Assembly: GCA_030145055.1 (NCBI GenBank)
Contig: JAQYWK010000002.1
Location: 919,341 to 978,888, forward strand
Source of the DNA: Desulfovibrio sp.
GTDB taxonomy: Bacteria > Desulfobacterota > Desulfovibrionia > Desulfovibrionales > Desulfovibrionaceae
Reading direction: 5' to 3'
Length of the DNA stretch: 59,548 nucleotides
Below, piece by piece: positions 43,454-53,091 of the stretch (the first letter of the stretch is position 1; the number at the start of each line of letters is the position of its first letter). The position numbers and the translations under genes were made by a program. The notes under the pieces were generated by a model. The model searched no databases. It was not told where the DNA came from and saw only the letters and a list, made by a program, of their open reading frames with translations.

Positions 43454-45352
43454 TTAGAACACATACTGAATTCCGCCGGTAATCAACTGACTTTCTCCGC
43501 CACCGACAAGGCCGGAATCACTGCTATATTCGTATCCTGCGTTAAATTCCCACCGCTCTCCAAGACGCAAAATCAAATTAGGCGAAGCGAAGTAACTTGG
43601 AGATCCTTTAAATTCATCCTGACGAATACCACCTGCGACCTGAAATCCAAGAGTCTCACAAAACCACTTACTAAAACTGGTGCTAAGCGTATGGATGCTC
43701 TCATTTTGAACAACAGCAATAGGAGTATAGTTTTGATCGTCATACTTAAAATGTGAGCGGTAATATGAATAGGAAACATAAAGTTCAGGTTCACTTAAAA
43801 GCTTCCGAGTAAGGATAAAATTATAGATACCTTTGGTTCCGTAAAGTTTGTCATTATCAACTACATACTGACGAACCTGCCCATTCATGAACAGCCCCCA
43901 CGTATCATTGTAGAAACCATCATAAGTGAGCGAGACTTGATTATAACGTCCCTTATAATTCGTCGCAGTAGGCTCATCAATCCACGGATTGTTGTAATCG
44001 AACATAAACGAAAGCGGTCCTGATTTATGAACCATCCAATCAAAACCTAGAGCTCCGGTGAATCCTTCAGCTGAACCTTCAAAGGCTCCTACGCCGACCA
44101 CACCTGTAAACTTGCGTGAAAGCTCTCTGCGTAATAGAAATGCAGCGCGGTTAATGGTTTTATCAACCTTCTCAATACCCTCACCTTCTGGACGGTAAAT
44201 ATCTGCAAAATCATAAACAAAATCTGCGCGAGTCACCTTATCAAGTTGCATCGAAAAATTAGTGCTAAGCGAAGTTGTAATAGTATCATTAGCCTGCAAA
44301 TATACCCTCGGAACAAAGCTTAGACGAGGCCTGTATTGCTTTAAAAGTCCAGATAAAGCCCTGCGTGCGTCAACATTATTAGGTTCACGGTCGATAAGTT
44401 CGGAAAAGTTTTCGATAGCACCAAGCCAGTCTCCGCCTTCCTGACGTCCATATGCACTTGATGACAACGCATCAGTATCACCAGGACGTAATCTTAAAAT
44501 ATAATTCAGCGAGGCCTGCTGTTGACCGTAATCCCCAGTCAAAAGCTTAAGCCGGGCAGACTGACGCAAAGCCCCCCCAGCAATAGGATCATCATCCAGC
44601 CACCCCTGAAGCAACCGATCAGCTATGTTATAGTCCTCATTATCTATCAGAGTAGAAATATACTCTTCACGCAAATCCATGTCTTTTGGATAAGTTTTAA
44701 CTAATTTTTCATATAATCTGAGACCATCGTAGACCTGCCCACGCCGCATCATCACGCGAGCTAGAATGATTTCCCGCTGGCGCTGCGAAACAGCCCGTAA
44801 GATATCGTTCTGGTCAATTTCATAGAAAAATTCTTCAGTACCAGCTTCCAGATTAATAGGCGTAATATTCTCAGCAACTGGTGTTGCCCCTACTTTTACA
44901 GGAGTTATGGGACGATTCGCGCTGCGGACAGCTTTAATTACTGTCGGATTAACTGGCAACGGTGTTTTGCGAGAAGTTGCGATTCGTGACTCTAAAAATT
45001 TGGCGTTCATCCCCTTGATCACATAATCAAGTTTCATTTTCCTTTTAAAGGAACGACCAGAGGCCTTGGCCTGACTACGAGTCGGATAATCGCCAATCTG
45101 TACAGCATTCCATAGACGTCCTTTCGAATCATACAAACGCACAACTTTAGGATTATACCCTTTCTCTTTGAGGTACGAAGTAAAGTTCCAAGCATTATCA
45201 GGGATTGAAAACGTAGAAATTCTGACAGTCCATACTTTTTTGGCGACAGGAGATTCTACCCCTTCTTCAGCACGAAGAAGGGAGGGAAAAATCAACAACG
45301 GCAAAAATGCTACTGCTAAAACCATTAATTTTATGACTCTTACCTTTTTCAA
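43454..45352 (-). CDS. pelB: PelB C-terminal half: SPOR, TPR and outer-membrane beta-barrel protein
   Basis: A 632-residue outer-membrane protein with a signal peptide (about 1-29). A SPOR-like domain (about 40-115, WTVRISTFSIPDNAWNFTSYL) is followed by a linker, TPR repeats (about 190-340) and a 16-strand-like beta-barrel from about 345 to the end. The last residues (LITGGIQYVF) end in Phe, an outer-membrane assembly signal. In Pseudomonas the Pel exporter PelB is one protein of about 1190 residues with TPRs and a C-terminal porin; here the porin is separate and carries its own export signal and SPOR domain. The gene follows the TPR-only protein by two bases. It should form the Pel export pore together with PelC. 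Confidence 0.85.
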   Translation of the reverse strand: MKKVRVIKLMVLAVAFLPLLIFPSLLRAEEGVESPVAKKVWTVRISTFSIPDNAWNFTSYLKEKGYNPKVVRLYDSKGRLWNAVQIGDYPTRSQAKASGRSFKRKMKLDYVIKGMNAKFLESRIATSRKTPLPVNPTVIKAVRSANRPITPVKVGATPVAENITPINLEAGTEEFFYEIDQNDILRAVSQRQREIILARVMMRRGQVYDGLRLYEKLVKTYPKDMDLREEYISTLIDNEDYNIADRLLQGWLDDDPIAGGALRQSARLKLLTGDYGQQQASLNYILRLRPGDTDALSSSAYGRQEGGDWLGAIENFSELIDREPNNVDARRALSGLLKQYRPRLSFVPRVYLQANDTITTSLSTNFSMQLDKVTRADFVYDFADIYRPEGEGIEKVDKTINRAAFLLRRELSRKFTGVVGVGAFEGSAEGFTGALGFDWMVHKSGPLSFMFDYNNPWIDEPTATNYKGRYNQVSLTYDGFYNDTWGLFMNGQVRQYVVDNDKLYGTKGIYNFILTRKLLSEPELYVSYSYYRSHFKYDDQNYTPIAVVQNESIHTLSTSFSKWFCETLGFQVAGGIRQDEFKGSPSYFASPNLILRLGERWEFNAGYEYSSDSGLVGGGESQLITGGIQYVF

Positions 45353-45354
45353 TT

Positions 45355-48192
45355 TTATTCCCTATCAATTATCTTTTTAGCTTCAGAGGAAAGGACTTTA
45401 TCAGTCACCCCTTGACGCTTAAGTATCCGTTTAGCGGCTTTAAACTCGCGTAAAGCGTTGCCTTCCCGATTAACCAGTAAATACAATTCCCCGAGTTGGA
45501 ATCTAGAATCAGCATCATCAGGAACAAGTTTGTTATACGCTCTAAATTTACTAATGGCCCGCTTATATTCGTTCCGCTGCGTGTAAACCATCGCAATCCC
45601 TTTAAGCGCGGTATGGTTGTTCTTATCCAACCGAAGTGTGGATAGGAACAGATTGAAAGCCTCATCAGTATGGTTATTAAACAACGCTTCAGCTCCAAGC
45701 CGAGCTAGATAAACCCCGTCTTTACTATGTTCACGCCCAAGTCTTTTATAAACAGACGCAGCTTCGCGCCCGCGACCGAGCTGATCATAAACAGTTGCAA
45801 GCAAAAATCCTTCGAACCGAGGAAGCACTTTAAGCCGAGCATACGGTTCTAAAATTTTAAGAGCTTTTTCAGGGTCTTTCTCTTCTATATAAGCCCTTGC
45901 CAGCTCGATCTTTTCAGCTTGAGGCAATACACCCTGATTATACAGTTCATTCAGCAGAATGATTCTTTTCGCGTTCATCCCTGCAAAACCGTAAGTTTTT
46001 GCAAGCTCAATCTTTAACTCATAATCCGTCGGCTTAAGAGCCAGCGCCCGCTCATAGTAAGTTACAGCGTCACCATATGCTAAAGCGTCCGAATACCCTT
46101 TTGCCGCTTGCAGAGCCAAAGAAAGATTACGCGGTTTCTCGTCCGACATTTCTCCAAACAATTTAGCTGCGACTTTCGGCCGATTCGTCCAACCCGCAAG
46201 CCTTGCAAGGTTATCGCGGATCTTTTTATTCCTAGAACTCAGCGAATACAGCTGATCGTAGAGCCTATACGCTTCTTCTGTAAGCCCTGAGCTGTCCGCA
46301 AACTCAGCCCACTTAAGGAGCATGTCATATGTTTCGCCTTTCCTGTCAGCAAACGTAACAATGAGCTGTTCAGCCTTTGCCGTATCTCCCGCAGCAGCCC
46401 AAACGCTGGCAGCAAGTAATGCAACCTGCTCATCGTATGGCCTTAACTTTACAGCGGTTGAAGCTGCGTCTCTGAAAATTTTACGGTTCGTTGTAAATGA
46501 AGCCACCTGCATGAGCTTCATAACCGACTCTTTTTCTCCCCCATTGAGAACCGCAACCTTCTTAAAGTACGGATATCCATCAATCGGAGAATTAAGCCAA
46601 AGCATTATTTCGCCAGCCTGCGCTAAAACCTTTACGTTGTCAGGCAGAGCCTTGACCGCAATTTCAGCCGCTTCCTTAGCTATGCTTAGATTCTGCGTTT
46701 CCGCTGCGGTTGTAAGCATCGCAAGAATATCACTCTCGCTCCCTTCTGCCGCTACAACTTTGCGATACAAGTTATACGCTTTCACCGGATTACCAGCAGC
46801 TAACCATGCCTCCGCGCCCTGACGCATCAGTGAAATATCATCAGGCTTGAAACGCAGTGCGATATCTACCGTCTCCGCTATCAATTTAGCATCACCAGTC
46901 GCACCCGCGGCATCAAGAAGTCTTACATAATCCTCAACAACACCCCCGGGCCCCTCGGCTAAAGCTCTGAGCATTGCATACGCTTCTTTAGGACGCTTAA
47001 GTCCAAGCAAAAGCTCTGCTCTGGTCCGCAAATAATCCGGCTCGGAAATATTAAGATGCTCTGTCTCAGTGACGACTTCCGCCATAAGCTTAGTATCGGA
47101 ACTATAAAGAGCCGCCCTGAGCATATCATGAGCATACTTGAAGAAATTACCAACCCGATCCGCCAAATCCCTAAACAAAGCGACAGCCTGATCGAACTTC
47201 CCGGTTTGCATGTAGACATTACCGAGATCTTCGCGGTGCTTATTGTTATCCGGCTCTAGCTGGACCAGTTTTTCCAGCACAGATTCGGCAAGTAGAAATT
47301 TATTATCGTTCTGCGCGAGCCAAACCATCTCTTTCAATAATCCGGCATTATCTGGATCAATTTCATATAATTTTTCAGCTAATGCCAACGCATCTTTGTA
47401 ATTTCTGGACCAACCCAGAAGTTTAACTAGCTGAATTCTGCTATCAATCCCCTTACCAAGATTCTCATCCATGTTAGCTGCAAAAGTATAAGCCTCGCTT
47501 ACTCTTCCTACAGCAATAAAATATTCCAAAGAATAGGTCACATAAGTTAGAATATTAATATTTTCTTCATTTTTTGCCGCAATTTCAAACTGATTGCCAA
47601 CAATAAAAATTTGTCTAATCAAATAATCAAGATACGGATCTTCAGCTTGCTTATCGTAATCAGCAGAAAGCCGCTTCACTTCAACATGGATAGTATCTAA
47701 AAATTTATCAGTTAATAACCTGCCTGATTGCAAATCATTGAGAACAATTATTGCGGAAACTTCGTCATGAATCTCATTGAAAAAACGATAATACATAACC
47801 ATTTTCTCAAGCGGGATCATACTCTTGGTCTTAATTGCAGCGATTCTTTCCCAAGTTTCGAGAGCCTTGCGCGGCATCACGTTCCATTCATAGAACTTTA
47901 CCAGCTTCTCAAGAGCATCTACGTCATCAGGCTTAAGCTCCAAACTCCTATTCAAACTGGCAATAGCTTTATCCGGCAACCCTCGCACCAGAAAAACATC
48001 TGCGGCAATCGAAAGCAGTTCTAAATCATCCGGGTTTTCCTCAAGTAAGACTGTAAGAATATCAGTCGCTTTAGCAATTTTCCCGGCTTTCAGGTACAAC
48101 GGAACCATATCTCTCGGAAAAGGATAGATAAGAACTGTCGCTCCGATTATAACGAGCGCAAATAAGAGTATTCGCCAAAGCTTAATATTCAA
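45355..48192 (-). CDS. pelB: PelB N-terminal half: membrane-anchored TPR protein
   Basis: A 945-residue protein. A single N-terminal membrane helix (about 6-25) is followed by almost continuous tetratricopeptide repeats, for example LPDKAIASLNRSLELKPDDV near residue 74 and DALAYGDAVTYYERALALKP near residue 695. It has no beta-barrel and no cleavage site, so the TPR scaffold projects into the periplasm. In PelB the TPR region binds and guides Pel and stimulates PelA activity. Here the scaffold and pore are separate proteins encoded next to each other (two-base gap). The start overlaps the pelA stop by four bases (ATGA). Confidence 0.85.
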   Translation of the reverse strand: MNIKLWRILLFALVIIGATVLIYPFPRDMVPLYLKAGKIAKATDILTVLLEENPDDLELLSIAADVFLVRGLPDKAIASLNRSLELKPDDVDALEKLVKFYEWNVMPRKALETWERIAAIKTKSMIPLEKMVMYYRFFNEIHDEVSAIIVLNDLQSGRLLTDKFLDTIHVEVKRLSADYDKQAEDPYLDYLIRQIFIVGNQFEIAAKNEENINILTYVTYSLEYFIAVGRVSEAYTFAANMDENLGKGIDSRIQLVKLLGWSRNYKDALALAEKLYEIDPDNAGLLKEMVWLAQNDNKFLLAESVLEKLVQLEPDNNKHREDLGNVYMQTGKFDQAVALFRDLADRVGNFFKYAHDMLRAALYSSDTKLMAEVVTETEHLNISEPDYLRTRAELLLGLKRPKEAYAMLRALAEGPGGVVEDYVRLLDAAGATGDAKLIAETVDIALRFKPDDISLMRQGAEAWLAAGNPVKAYNLYRKVVAAEGSESDILAMLTTAAETQNLSIAKEAAEIAVKALPDNVKVLAQAGEIMLWLNSPIDGYPYFKKVAVLNGGEKESVMKLMQVASFTTNRKIFRDAASTAVKLRPYDEQVALLAASVWAAAGDTAKAEQLIVTFADRKGETYDMLLKWAEFADSSGLTEEAYRLYDQLYSLSSRNKKIRDNLARLAGWTNRPKVAAKLFGEMSDEKPRNLSLALQAAKGYSDALAYGDAVTYYERALALKPTDYELKIELAKTYGFAGMNAKRIILLNELYNQGVLPQAEKIELARAYIEEKDPEKALKILEPYARLKVLPRFEGFLLATVYDQLGRGREAASVYKRLGREHSKDGVYLARLGAEALFNNHTDEAFNLFLSTLRLDKNNHTALKGIAMVYTQRNEYKRAISKFRAYNKLVPDDADSRFQLGELYLLVNREGNALREFKAAKRILKRQGVTDKVLSSEAKKIIDRE

Positions 48193-50273
48193 ATCTGCGA
48201 AATCTCCAGTGTTTCAGACGGTACGTCCTTAACAACAACTTCACCCTTTGAATTACTGCGCACCTCTGACACCAAAGAATTCTTACCAACAACTTTATAT
48301 CTCTGATCCGGATTAAGACCACCAATTACAATTTTCCCTTTCCCAAAACATTCAAAAACAAACTGTGCTCCATCTGAATTGCGCTTAAAATCTTTAATCC
48401 AACCTGAACCGTTTTTAATATACGCATATCCAGCGTTTACATTTAAATCAGCTGAAAGCAGCAATTCAGCGCTTTCCTGCCCCGGATTCAAATGAACAAA
48501 AACACCTTCCGGCGTAATGTCATAGCCGATTATATTTTTACACTTAACTAAATCAGGTACTTTATCCATTCCATCCAAACGCAGACTCAAACAATCTCTA
48601 TAATCCGTGACTATAAACTTATCGGAACCGATCTTCTCAAGCTTCCCAGTAAGGTAACCGCGTACCATTTTAATATAAGCCGAAGCGTAAATATTTGCGG
48701 TATCCTGCGATAAAACCCACTCATAAACATCTTCCAGAGCTTTTAGGGAAGCGAATTTCTCACCACTGTAGAAATGGTAATAGATATCAATGGGCATTAC
48801 GCGGCGCGGAGAACCAGTGCGTTTCATAGTATCAATGATATTTCGGAACCCGTAAAAAGGACCTTCCCATAAATTAGTCAGAATATTTTCGTTGGCCTGC
48901 CCCGTGTAGATCTGGTTGTTTTTACCAAGTTCACGATACAATGGAGACACTCCGAAATATGAATTACGGCGGGCATCAAAAACAGTATCCCCTCCATTCA
49001 TGTTCAGGATTCCAGCCTTCTCAGCAATTGCCACTTGCTCTTTAGTGGGGTCACACATGCCAGACCAAAAAAAGACTTTGCACGGTTTATCAGCAGGAGC
49101 TAAATCTGTAGAAATATATTCGCAAGATCCAACAATTTCATATCTTGCATCAAATTTATATCCGGGCTTTTCATACTGCCCAACAACGAAGTTGTCAGAA
49201 TAGTCAGCAGAGTCCCGAACTTCCGCCTCCCATGCGAACGGATGAGTATAAGAATGTGATGATGTCTCGACATTATCCATTTCAAAGAGAGTTCTAGCCT
49301 GCTCAACGTTATCTTGGCTTCCCTTGACAGCAGGGTTGATCTCTCCGGCGATAACAGATGCAGAGTTTGGGAAATCATAGCGTCCGAAAATTCGTTCCAT
49401 TATCATTTCACCGGAATTCTTATACTTATCTATCTCAGTATAGCCGACAAAACCGTCGCCATCGATATGAGCAAACGCGACTCTAAGCCCGTTTAATGTG
49501 GTGGGAGTTAAAGCGGGAATTCCTTGCAGCCCCAGAGATTCCCGTAAAAAGTCAAAGGGATTCATAAACCACTGTTTTTGGAAATCAACAGGATCCTGCC
49601 AGCGCATATATCCATCAAGAGCAAAGCCTCCTTTTGGCCCGACCCCGATAGCACTACCTGCTGTGCCCGGTTTATTCTTTAAACTTATAGTTACCCACGA
49701 CTTAGACTTTTCATCCGAAGGAACAACGTGAATATATTTGAAAGGGAAAAGAGGAAGCTTGCGCTCAAAATTCATCGTTTTCTGATCGATGTAATCATAC
49801 TTCAACTGGGTGCGATCATTTGTAGCGTTATCTGTCCATGTAAAACCTAAATTCGAATAAACTCTTTTGACCAACTTACGGTCGGTCTGCTCTTCATTCG
49901 TACTGCGCATGGCTCCTAAAGTGCCAGCAATAACTATTTTCCGATCACTTTCCTGCTGTTTAATGAGCCACTTCAAATACTCGGCAGGCTGATCCATCAT
50001 GTCATCAGCAAATGTTGTAAAAACAGCTGAGAATTCGCTCATCTCTTTATCGCTAGGTAATGGCCGCAAGTTAACATCCCGAACTTCATAAAGAAATCCA
50101 AAATAGTTAAGTGGCATGGCAAATCCTTCCATGAAAAGACTTGTCCGGGCTGTACGCTCCTCAGCACTATTATACAAAACCAAAACTTTACGTTTAATAG
50201 GGACTGCATAGCTTGCAGGAACCACACACGATATGGATAATAGGAGAATAATAAAACTAAGGAGTATGCGCAT
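48189..50273 (-). CDS. pelA: PelA deacetylase (NodB-like CE) protein without hydrolase domain
   Basis: A 694-residue secreted protein (signal peptide 1-24). The N-terminal half is a PelA-type middle region (RKVLVLYNSAEERTARTS). The carbohydrate esterase domain holds the metal and catalytic residues HIDGD at 269-273 and HSYTH at 340-344, matching the Asp-Asp and His-His pairs of Pseudomonas PelA. A beta-rich C-terminal domain follows. PelA partly deacetylates Pel during export. The N-terminal glycoside hydrolase domain of PelA is missing here; it is encoded by the gene just upstream, which overlaps by 17 bases. The next gene, pelB, overlaps by four bases. Confidence 0.9.
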   Translation of the reverse strand: MRILLSFIILLLSISCVVPASYAVPIKRKVLVLYNSAEERTARTSLFMEGFAMPLNYFGFLYEVRDVNLRPLPSDKEMSEFSAVFTTFADDMMDQPAEYLKWLIKQQESDRKIVIAGTLGAMRSTNEEQTDRKLVKRVYSNLGFTWTDNATNDRTQLKYDYIDQKTMNFERKLPLFPFKYIHVVPSDEKSKSWVTISLKNKPGTAGSAIGVGPKGGFALDGYMRWQDPVDFQKQWFMNPFDFLRESLGLQGIPALTPTTLNGLRVAFAHIDGDGFVGYTEIDKYKNSGEMIMERIFGRYDFPNSASVIAGEINPAVKGSQDNVEQARTLFEMDNVETSSHSYTHPFAWEAEVRDSADYSDNFVVGQYEKPGYKFDARYEIVGSCEYISTDLAPADKPCKVFFWSGMCDPTKEQVAIAEKAGILNMNGGDTVFDARRNSYFGVSPLYRELGKNNQIYTGQANENILTNLWEGPFYGFRNIIDTMKRTGSPRRVMPIDIYYHFYSGEKFASLKALEDVYEWVLSQDTANIYASAYIKMVRGYLTGKLEKIGSDKFIVTDYRDCLSLRLDGMDKVPDLVKCKNIIGYDITPEGVFVHLNPGQESAELLLSADLNVNAGYAYIKNGSGWIKDFKRNSDGAQFVFECFGKGKIVIGGLNPDQRYKVVGKNSLVSEVRSNSKGEVVVKDVPSETLEISQI

Positions 50274-51177
50274 AAGTATTCACCTGGTCGAGTGCCGGAG
50301 TGCTGACGTATGGCACAAAACCTTGTTTACGAGAATATTCAAACGCTTTTGCCGTTTCAGCCGCATCATCAAAAGGAACATAATCCAGGCTGAGGACAAC
50401 CAACTTACGGTTTTCCTTCAAAGCTGTATCCGTCTTAGAAAGCAAAAAATCGCGATCAGCGTTTGAAACGTCCGTTCTTGTCTGAGTCGCGATATCCATG
50501 GAACTGCTAAGCCCTTCGATCAAAAGGTAATCAATGGATTTGGCGGTTCTACCTAAAATTTCGAATCCGCGATTCTGGCAAAGTAATAATTTCGGAAAAC
50601 TCTTTCTGATCTCTTTGATAAGCTCTACCGCGCTTCGCTCAGTTCCCTTGTAAGTATCAGGGTCACGGTTCTGCATATCTATAGGAGAATCCAATGTATC
50701 AAAAAAAAGTCCATCATAACCTGCCTTCAGTGCGTCAGGAATAATCTGCTCAATGAGCATCGCTTTCCATTCAGGGCGCCGAATATCGACAACCCACGAA
50801 TCCCAATTTTCATTGTACCGGACGAGCAATCCTCGCTCTTTAGCCTCTAGGTAATACGGACCGCTTACGCTGACCTCACCGAGACTAACATAAACAAGAC
50901 ATTTTACTCCGGCTTTACGGAGAGGAACTGGGTTTTGGCCATCAACAGCTAAAACAGCAAGATCGAACTGAATTAAATCTTCAGTCCTGTCTTTCTGCCC
51001 GTAATAGCAACTCCACGACGAAACCTGCGTCTTTGATTTACCAAACGCAAAGCTAGTGCCGAGCAGAGAAAATGAGATTAGAGCCACAGCAAAAACTATT
51101 GAGCAGAAGTAGCCGACATCGAAGCGACCATTTCTGTCAAAGCTTCTTGAGCAACGCTGTTTAGGGATTCTGAACAT
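50257..51177 (-). CDS. Stand-alone PelA hydrolase domain (endo-alpha-1,4-polygalactosaminidase, GH166/GH114-like)
   Basis: A secreted glycosidase of about 306 residues. A hydrophobic export segment (about residues 21-44) precedes a TIM barrel: WSCYYGQ, LVYVSLGEVS, WVVDIRRPEWKAML, GYDGLFFDTLDS with the likely catalytic Asp, and LLIEGLSS with the likely catalytic Glu. These match the Asp-Glu pair of the PelA hydrolase, which cuts Pel between GalNAc units. The start is uncertain: 51177 (GGAGG twelve bases upstream), 51219, or a GTG at 51087 just after the pelC stop. The first two overlap pelC by 82 or more bases, but they are needed for a positively charged signal peptide. It overlaps pelA by 17 bases. 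Confidence 0.82.
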   Translation of the reverse strand: MFRIPKQRCSRSFDRNGRFDVGYFCSIVFAVALISFSLLGTSFAFGKSKTQVSSWSCYYGQKDRTEDLIQFDLAVLAVDGQNPVPLRKAGVKCLVYVSLGEVSVSGPYYLEAKERGLLVRYNENWDSWVVDIRRPEWKAMLIEQIIPDALKAGYDGLFFDTLDSPIDMQNRDPDTYKGTERSAVELIKEIRKSFPKLLLCQNRGFEILGRTAKSIDYLLIEGLSSSMDIATQTRTDVSNADRDFLLSKTDTALKENRKLVVLSLDYVPFDDAAETAKAFEYSRKQGFVPYVSTPALDQVNTYAHTP

Positions 51178-51656
51178 CCGAACACACAACCTCCGCTCTT
51201 GGATACAGATGAAGCCCAAAGAACTTTACCAGAAGAAACATCAATCATTCTGAGGTTTAATCCGACAGTAGGACTTTGATTTACGCCACGTTTGTACTGA
51301 TATTCAGACACAGAACCGTAAATGATTGTATCAACACCAAGACGGGTGCCGACTTTCTGAGCAACAACATCTTCCATGACGAACTCGAGGTCGTCATCTT
51401 CGCCTTTAACTCGCTTGAGCATGTCTGTAGATTCCATCAAATCGAATTTTGTGGAAGAATACAGTTCCGTCACGAGCAAATCTCCGACCATACGTCCGGC
51501 ATTAGGAGTGTTGGTTAAATTGACTAAAGGAAGAACTGCCGCGTGGCGAGCTTCACTAGCTACACCTTGAGGTTGAACATACCCTTTCATGTATGAGCCT
51601 GAACATCCCGCCAAAAAGAAAACCAAACAAATTACTACAACTAAATTACGTTTCAC
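51096..51656 (-). CDS. pelC: PelC outer-membrane lipoprotein
   Basis: A 186-residue lipoprotein with lipobox LAGC, the acylated Cys being residue 18. The mature domain reads AAVLPLVNLTNTPNAGRMVGDLLVTEL and later VDTIIYGSVSEYQYKRG, a fold like CsgG/TolB-type lipoproteins typical of PelC. PelC forms a ring that docks on the PelB pore at the outer membrane and helps guide the polymer. The start is GTG 51656 with an AGGAGGGG ribosome site four bases away. A late CxxxC pair (GGCVFGC) is an addition not essential to the fold. It is the first gene of the operon. Confidence 0.88.
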   Translation of the reverse strand: MKRNLVVVICLVFFLAGCSGSYMKGYVQPQGVASEARHAAVLPLVNLTNTPNAGRMVGDLLVTELYSSTKFDLMESTDMLKRVKGEDDDLEFVMEDVVAQKVGTRLGVDTIIYGSVSEYQYKRGVNQSPTVGLNLRMIDVSSGKVLWASSVSKSGGCVFGCSESLNSVAQEALTEMVASMSATSAQ

Positions 51657-52111
51657 TTTACCCCTCCTAAATCTAGGTCAAAAAATAATTATCTAAATAT
51701 TTATCCAAGATCAAAACACAAACAAAAATAACTTCAATAAAATTCTTTCAAGAAAATCATAAGCGCAACAAAATTACGTATAACAAGGCAGTTACGTAAT
51801 AATATATACAGTTAGTTCACGCATCCCAGATTGCAAAATAACGCAAAATGCAACATCAAAAAAACCAGTAAACTGATTAAAAAAATTGCTAAAACAGCTT
51901 TAATAAAGTCAGTTACACGTTGAATAACTCTAAACTTTAATACTTACTTTGGGAAGCATTTATCAAGTGTTTAAGCCACTTCAACCTACATTTATAACAC
52001 CATAATATGCAATCTTACTTTTGTTTTAAGCAATGAAATGATAGTGTCGATATAGAATTAATATTTCCTTCAACAATTATAAATAAAATATCAATTTAAC
52101 CAAACAGTACT
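51657..52111. promoter_or_regulatory. Divergent intergenic region between pel and the second glycosidase gene
   Basis: 455 AT-rich bases containing the start signals of pelC and of the divergent lipoprotein gene. An inverted repeat at 51773-51800 (ATTACGTATAAC, six-base spacer, GTTACGTAAT; two-base bulge) is a candidate operator. I could not assign convincing -35/-10 or sigma-54 elements. No gene is seen here. Confidence 0.4.
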
Positions 52112-53071
52112 ATGAAATTTAAAAACATATTTGTCATACTTCTTCCGCTGTTAATCCTATCGTGCGTTGCAAAAGAACCTCAAAAACCACAAGCATCCCA
52201 AACTATGCAAACAATCAATCATGAGCTGAGAAAACCAAAAGAGATCACAAGCTGGGCTTACTGGCTTCAAGGTCCATCCATTGCCGCGCTTGCTGAATCT
52301 CCTTACGACTTGATCGTAATGGATTATTCCGCTGATGGAACCGACAAAAGGAAATTTTTAGCGAAGGACATTTCGGTTCTGCATAAATTTGATAAAACGG
52401 TTCTGTCTTACTTCTCCATAGGTGAAGCTGAAGAATATCGCTTTTACTGGCAAAAAAAATGGAAGGATAATCCGCCCAATTTCCTTGGACCAGAGAACCC
52501 AGACTGGACCGGAAACTACAAAGTAAAGTACTGGCGCGAAGATTGGTGGGAAACGGGATTAAGGCCGTATCTAGACCGTATATTAGAAGCCGGATTTGAC
52601 GGAGTTTATCTAGATATTATAGATGGATATTGGTTCTGGCATGAACAGGGTGTAGATGTAAATTCCACAGCAGACGACATGGTAAAGCTGATCAAAAGAA
52701 TAGCTGACTACTGCCGCGCAAAAGCTGGTAAAGATTTCATAGTCTGCCCGCAAAACGGACTCGGCATCATCAATGATTGTTCACCTGTTTACCGCGACCT
52801 CTATCTTAAAACAGTAAACATGGTCGGCCTTGAAAGCTTACTGGCGAACATTCATAGCAAGGATGATCAAAATTACAGACTGAAGCTAGCCAAAGAAATT
52901 GCAGATTCAACCATAACAATTCTTGATGTGGAATATATAGATGAGCAAGAATACCCAGATTATCTTGAGCAGTTGAAAGCATTAGACTTTAAGATAATTC
53001 CGTACGGTTCTACACCGGACGCAGCCTTGGACAGCTTGACCAATTTTAATAAATATCATCAGTCCAAATAG
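52112..53071 (+). CDS. Lipoprotein endo-alpha-1,4-polygalactosaminidase-like glycosidase (GH114/GH166-like)
   Basis: A 319-residue lipoprotein (lipobox ILSC with Cys18). The barrel shares the pattern of the pel hydrolase: ITSWAYWLQG, LIVMDYSADG, VLSYFSIGEAEEYRF, WWETGLRPYLDRIL, GFDGVYLDIIDGYW with a candidate Asp near residue 169, and VGLESLLAN with a candidate Glu near residue 247. The group includes TM1410/MJ1477-like proteins and poly-GalN hydrolases. It is transcribed away from pel across a 455-base gap, so it may trim or release Pel at the surface, or cut a related polymer from a competitor. It is only a distant paralogue of the pel hydrolase. No clear ribosome site precedes ATG 52112. 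Confidence 0.8.
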   Translation: MKFKNIFVILLPLLILSCVAKEPQKPQASQTMQTINHELRKPKEITSWAYWLQGPSIAALAESPYDLIVMDYSADGTDKRKFLAKDISVLHKFDKTVLSYFSIGEAEEYRFYWQKKWKDNPPNFLGPENPDWTGNYKVKYWREDWWETGLRPYLDRILEAGFDGVYLDIIDGYWFWHEQGVDVNSTADDMVKLIKRIADYCRAKAGKDFIVCPQNGLGIINDCSPVYRDLYLKTVNMVGLESLLANIHSKDDQNYRLKLAKEIADSTITILDVEYIDEQEYPDYLEQLKALDFKIIPYGSTPDAALDSLTNFNKYHQSK

Positions 53072-53091
53072 TAGCTTTGCTGTCTGTGGAT

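Noticed and set aside
46322-46822. 166-residue open frame on the plus strand inside pelB
   Set aside because: It lies wholly opposite the TPR coding region, lacks a ribosome site and shows no recognisable motif; its composition mirrors the Ala-rich TPR codons.
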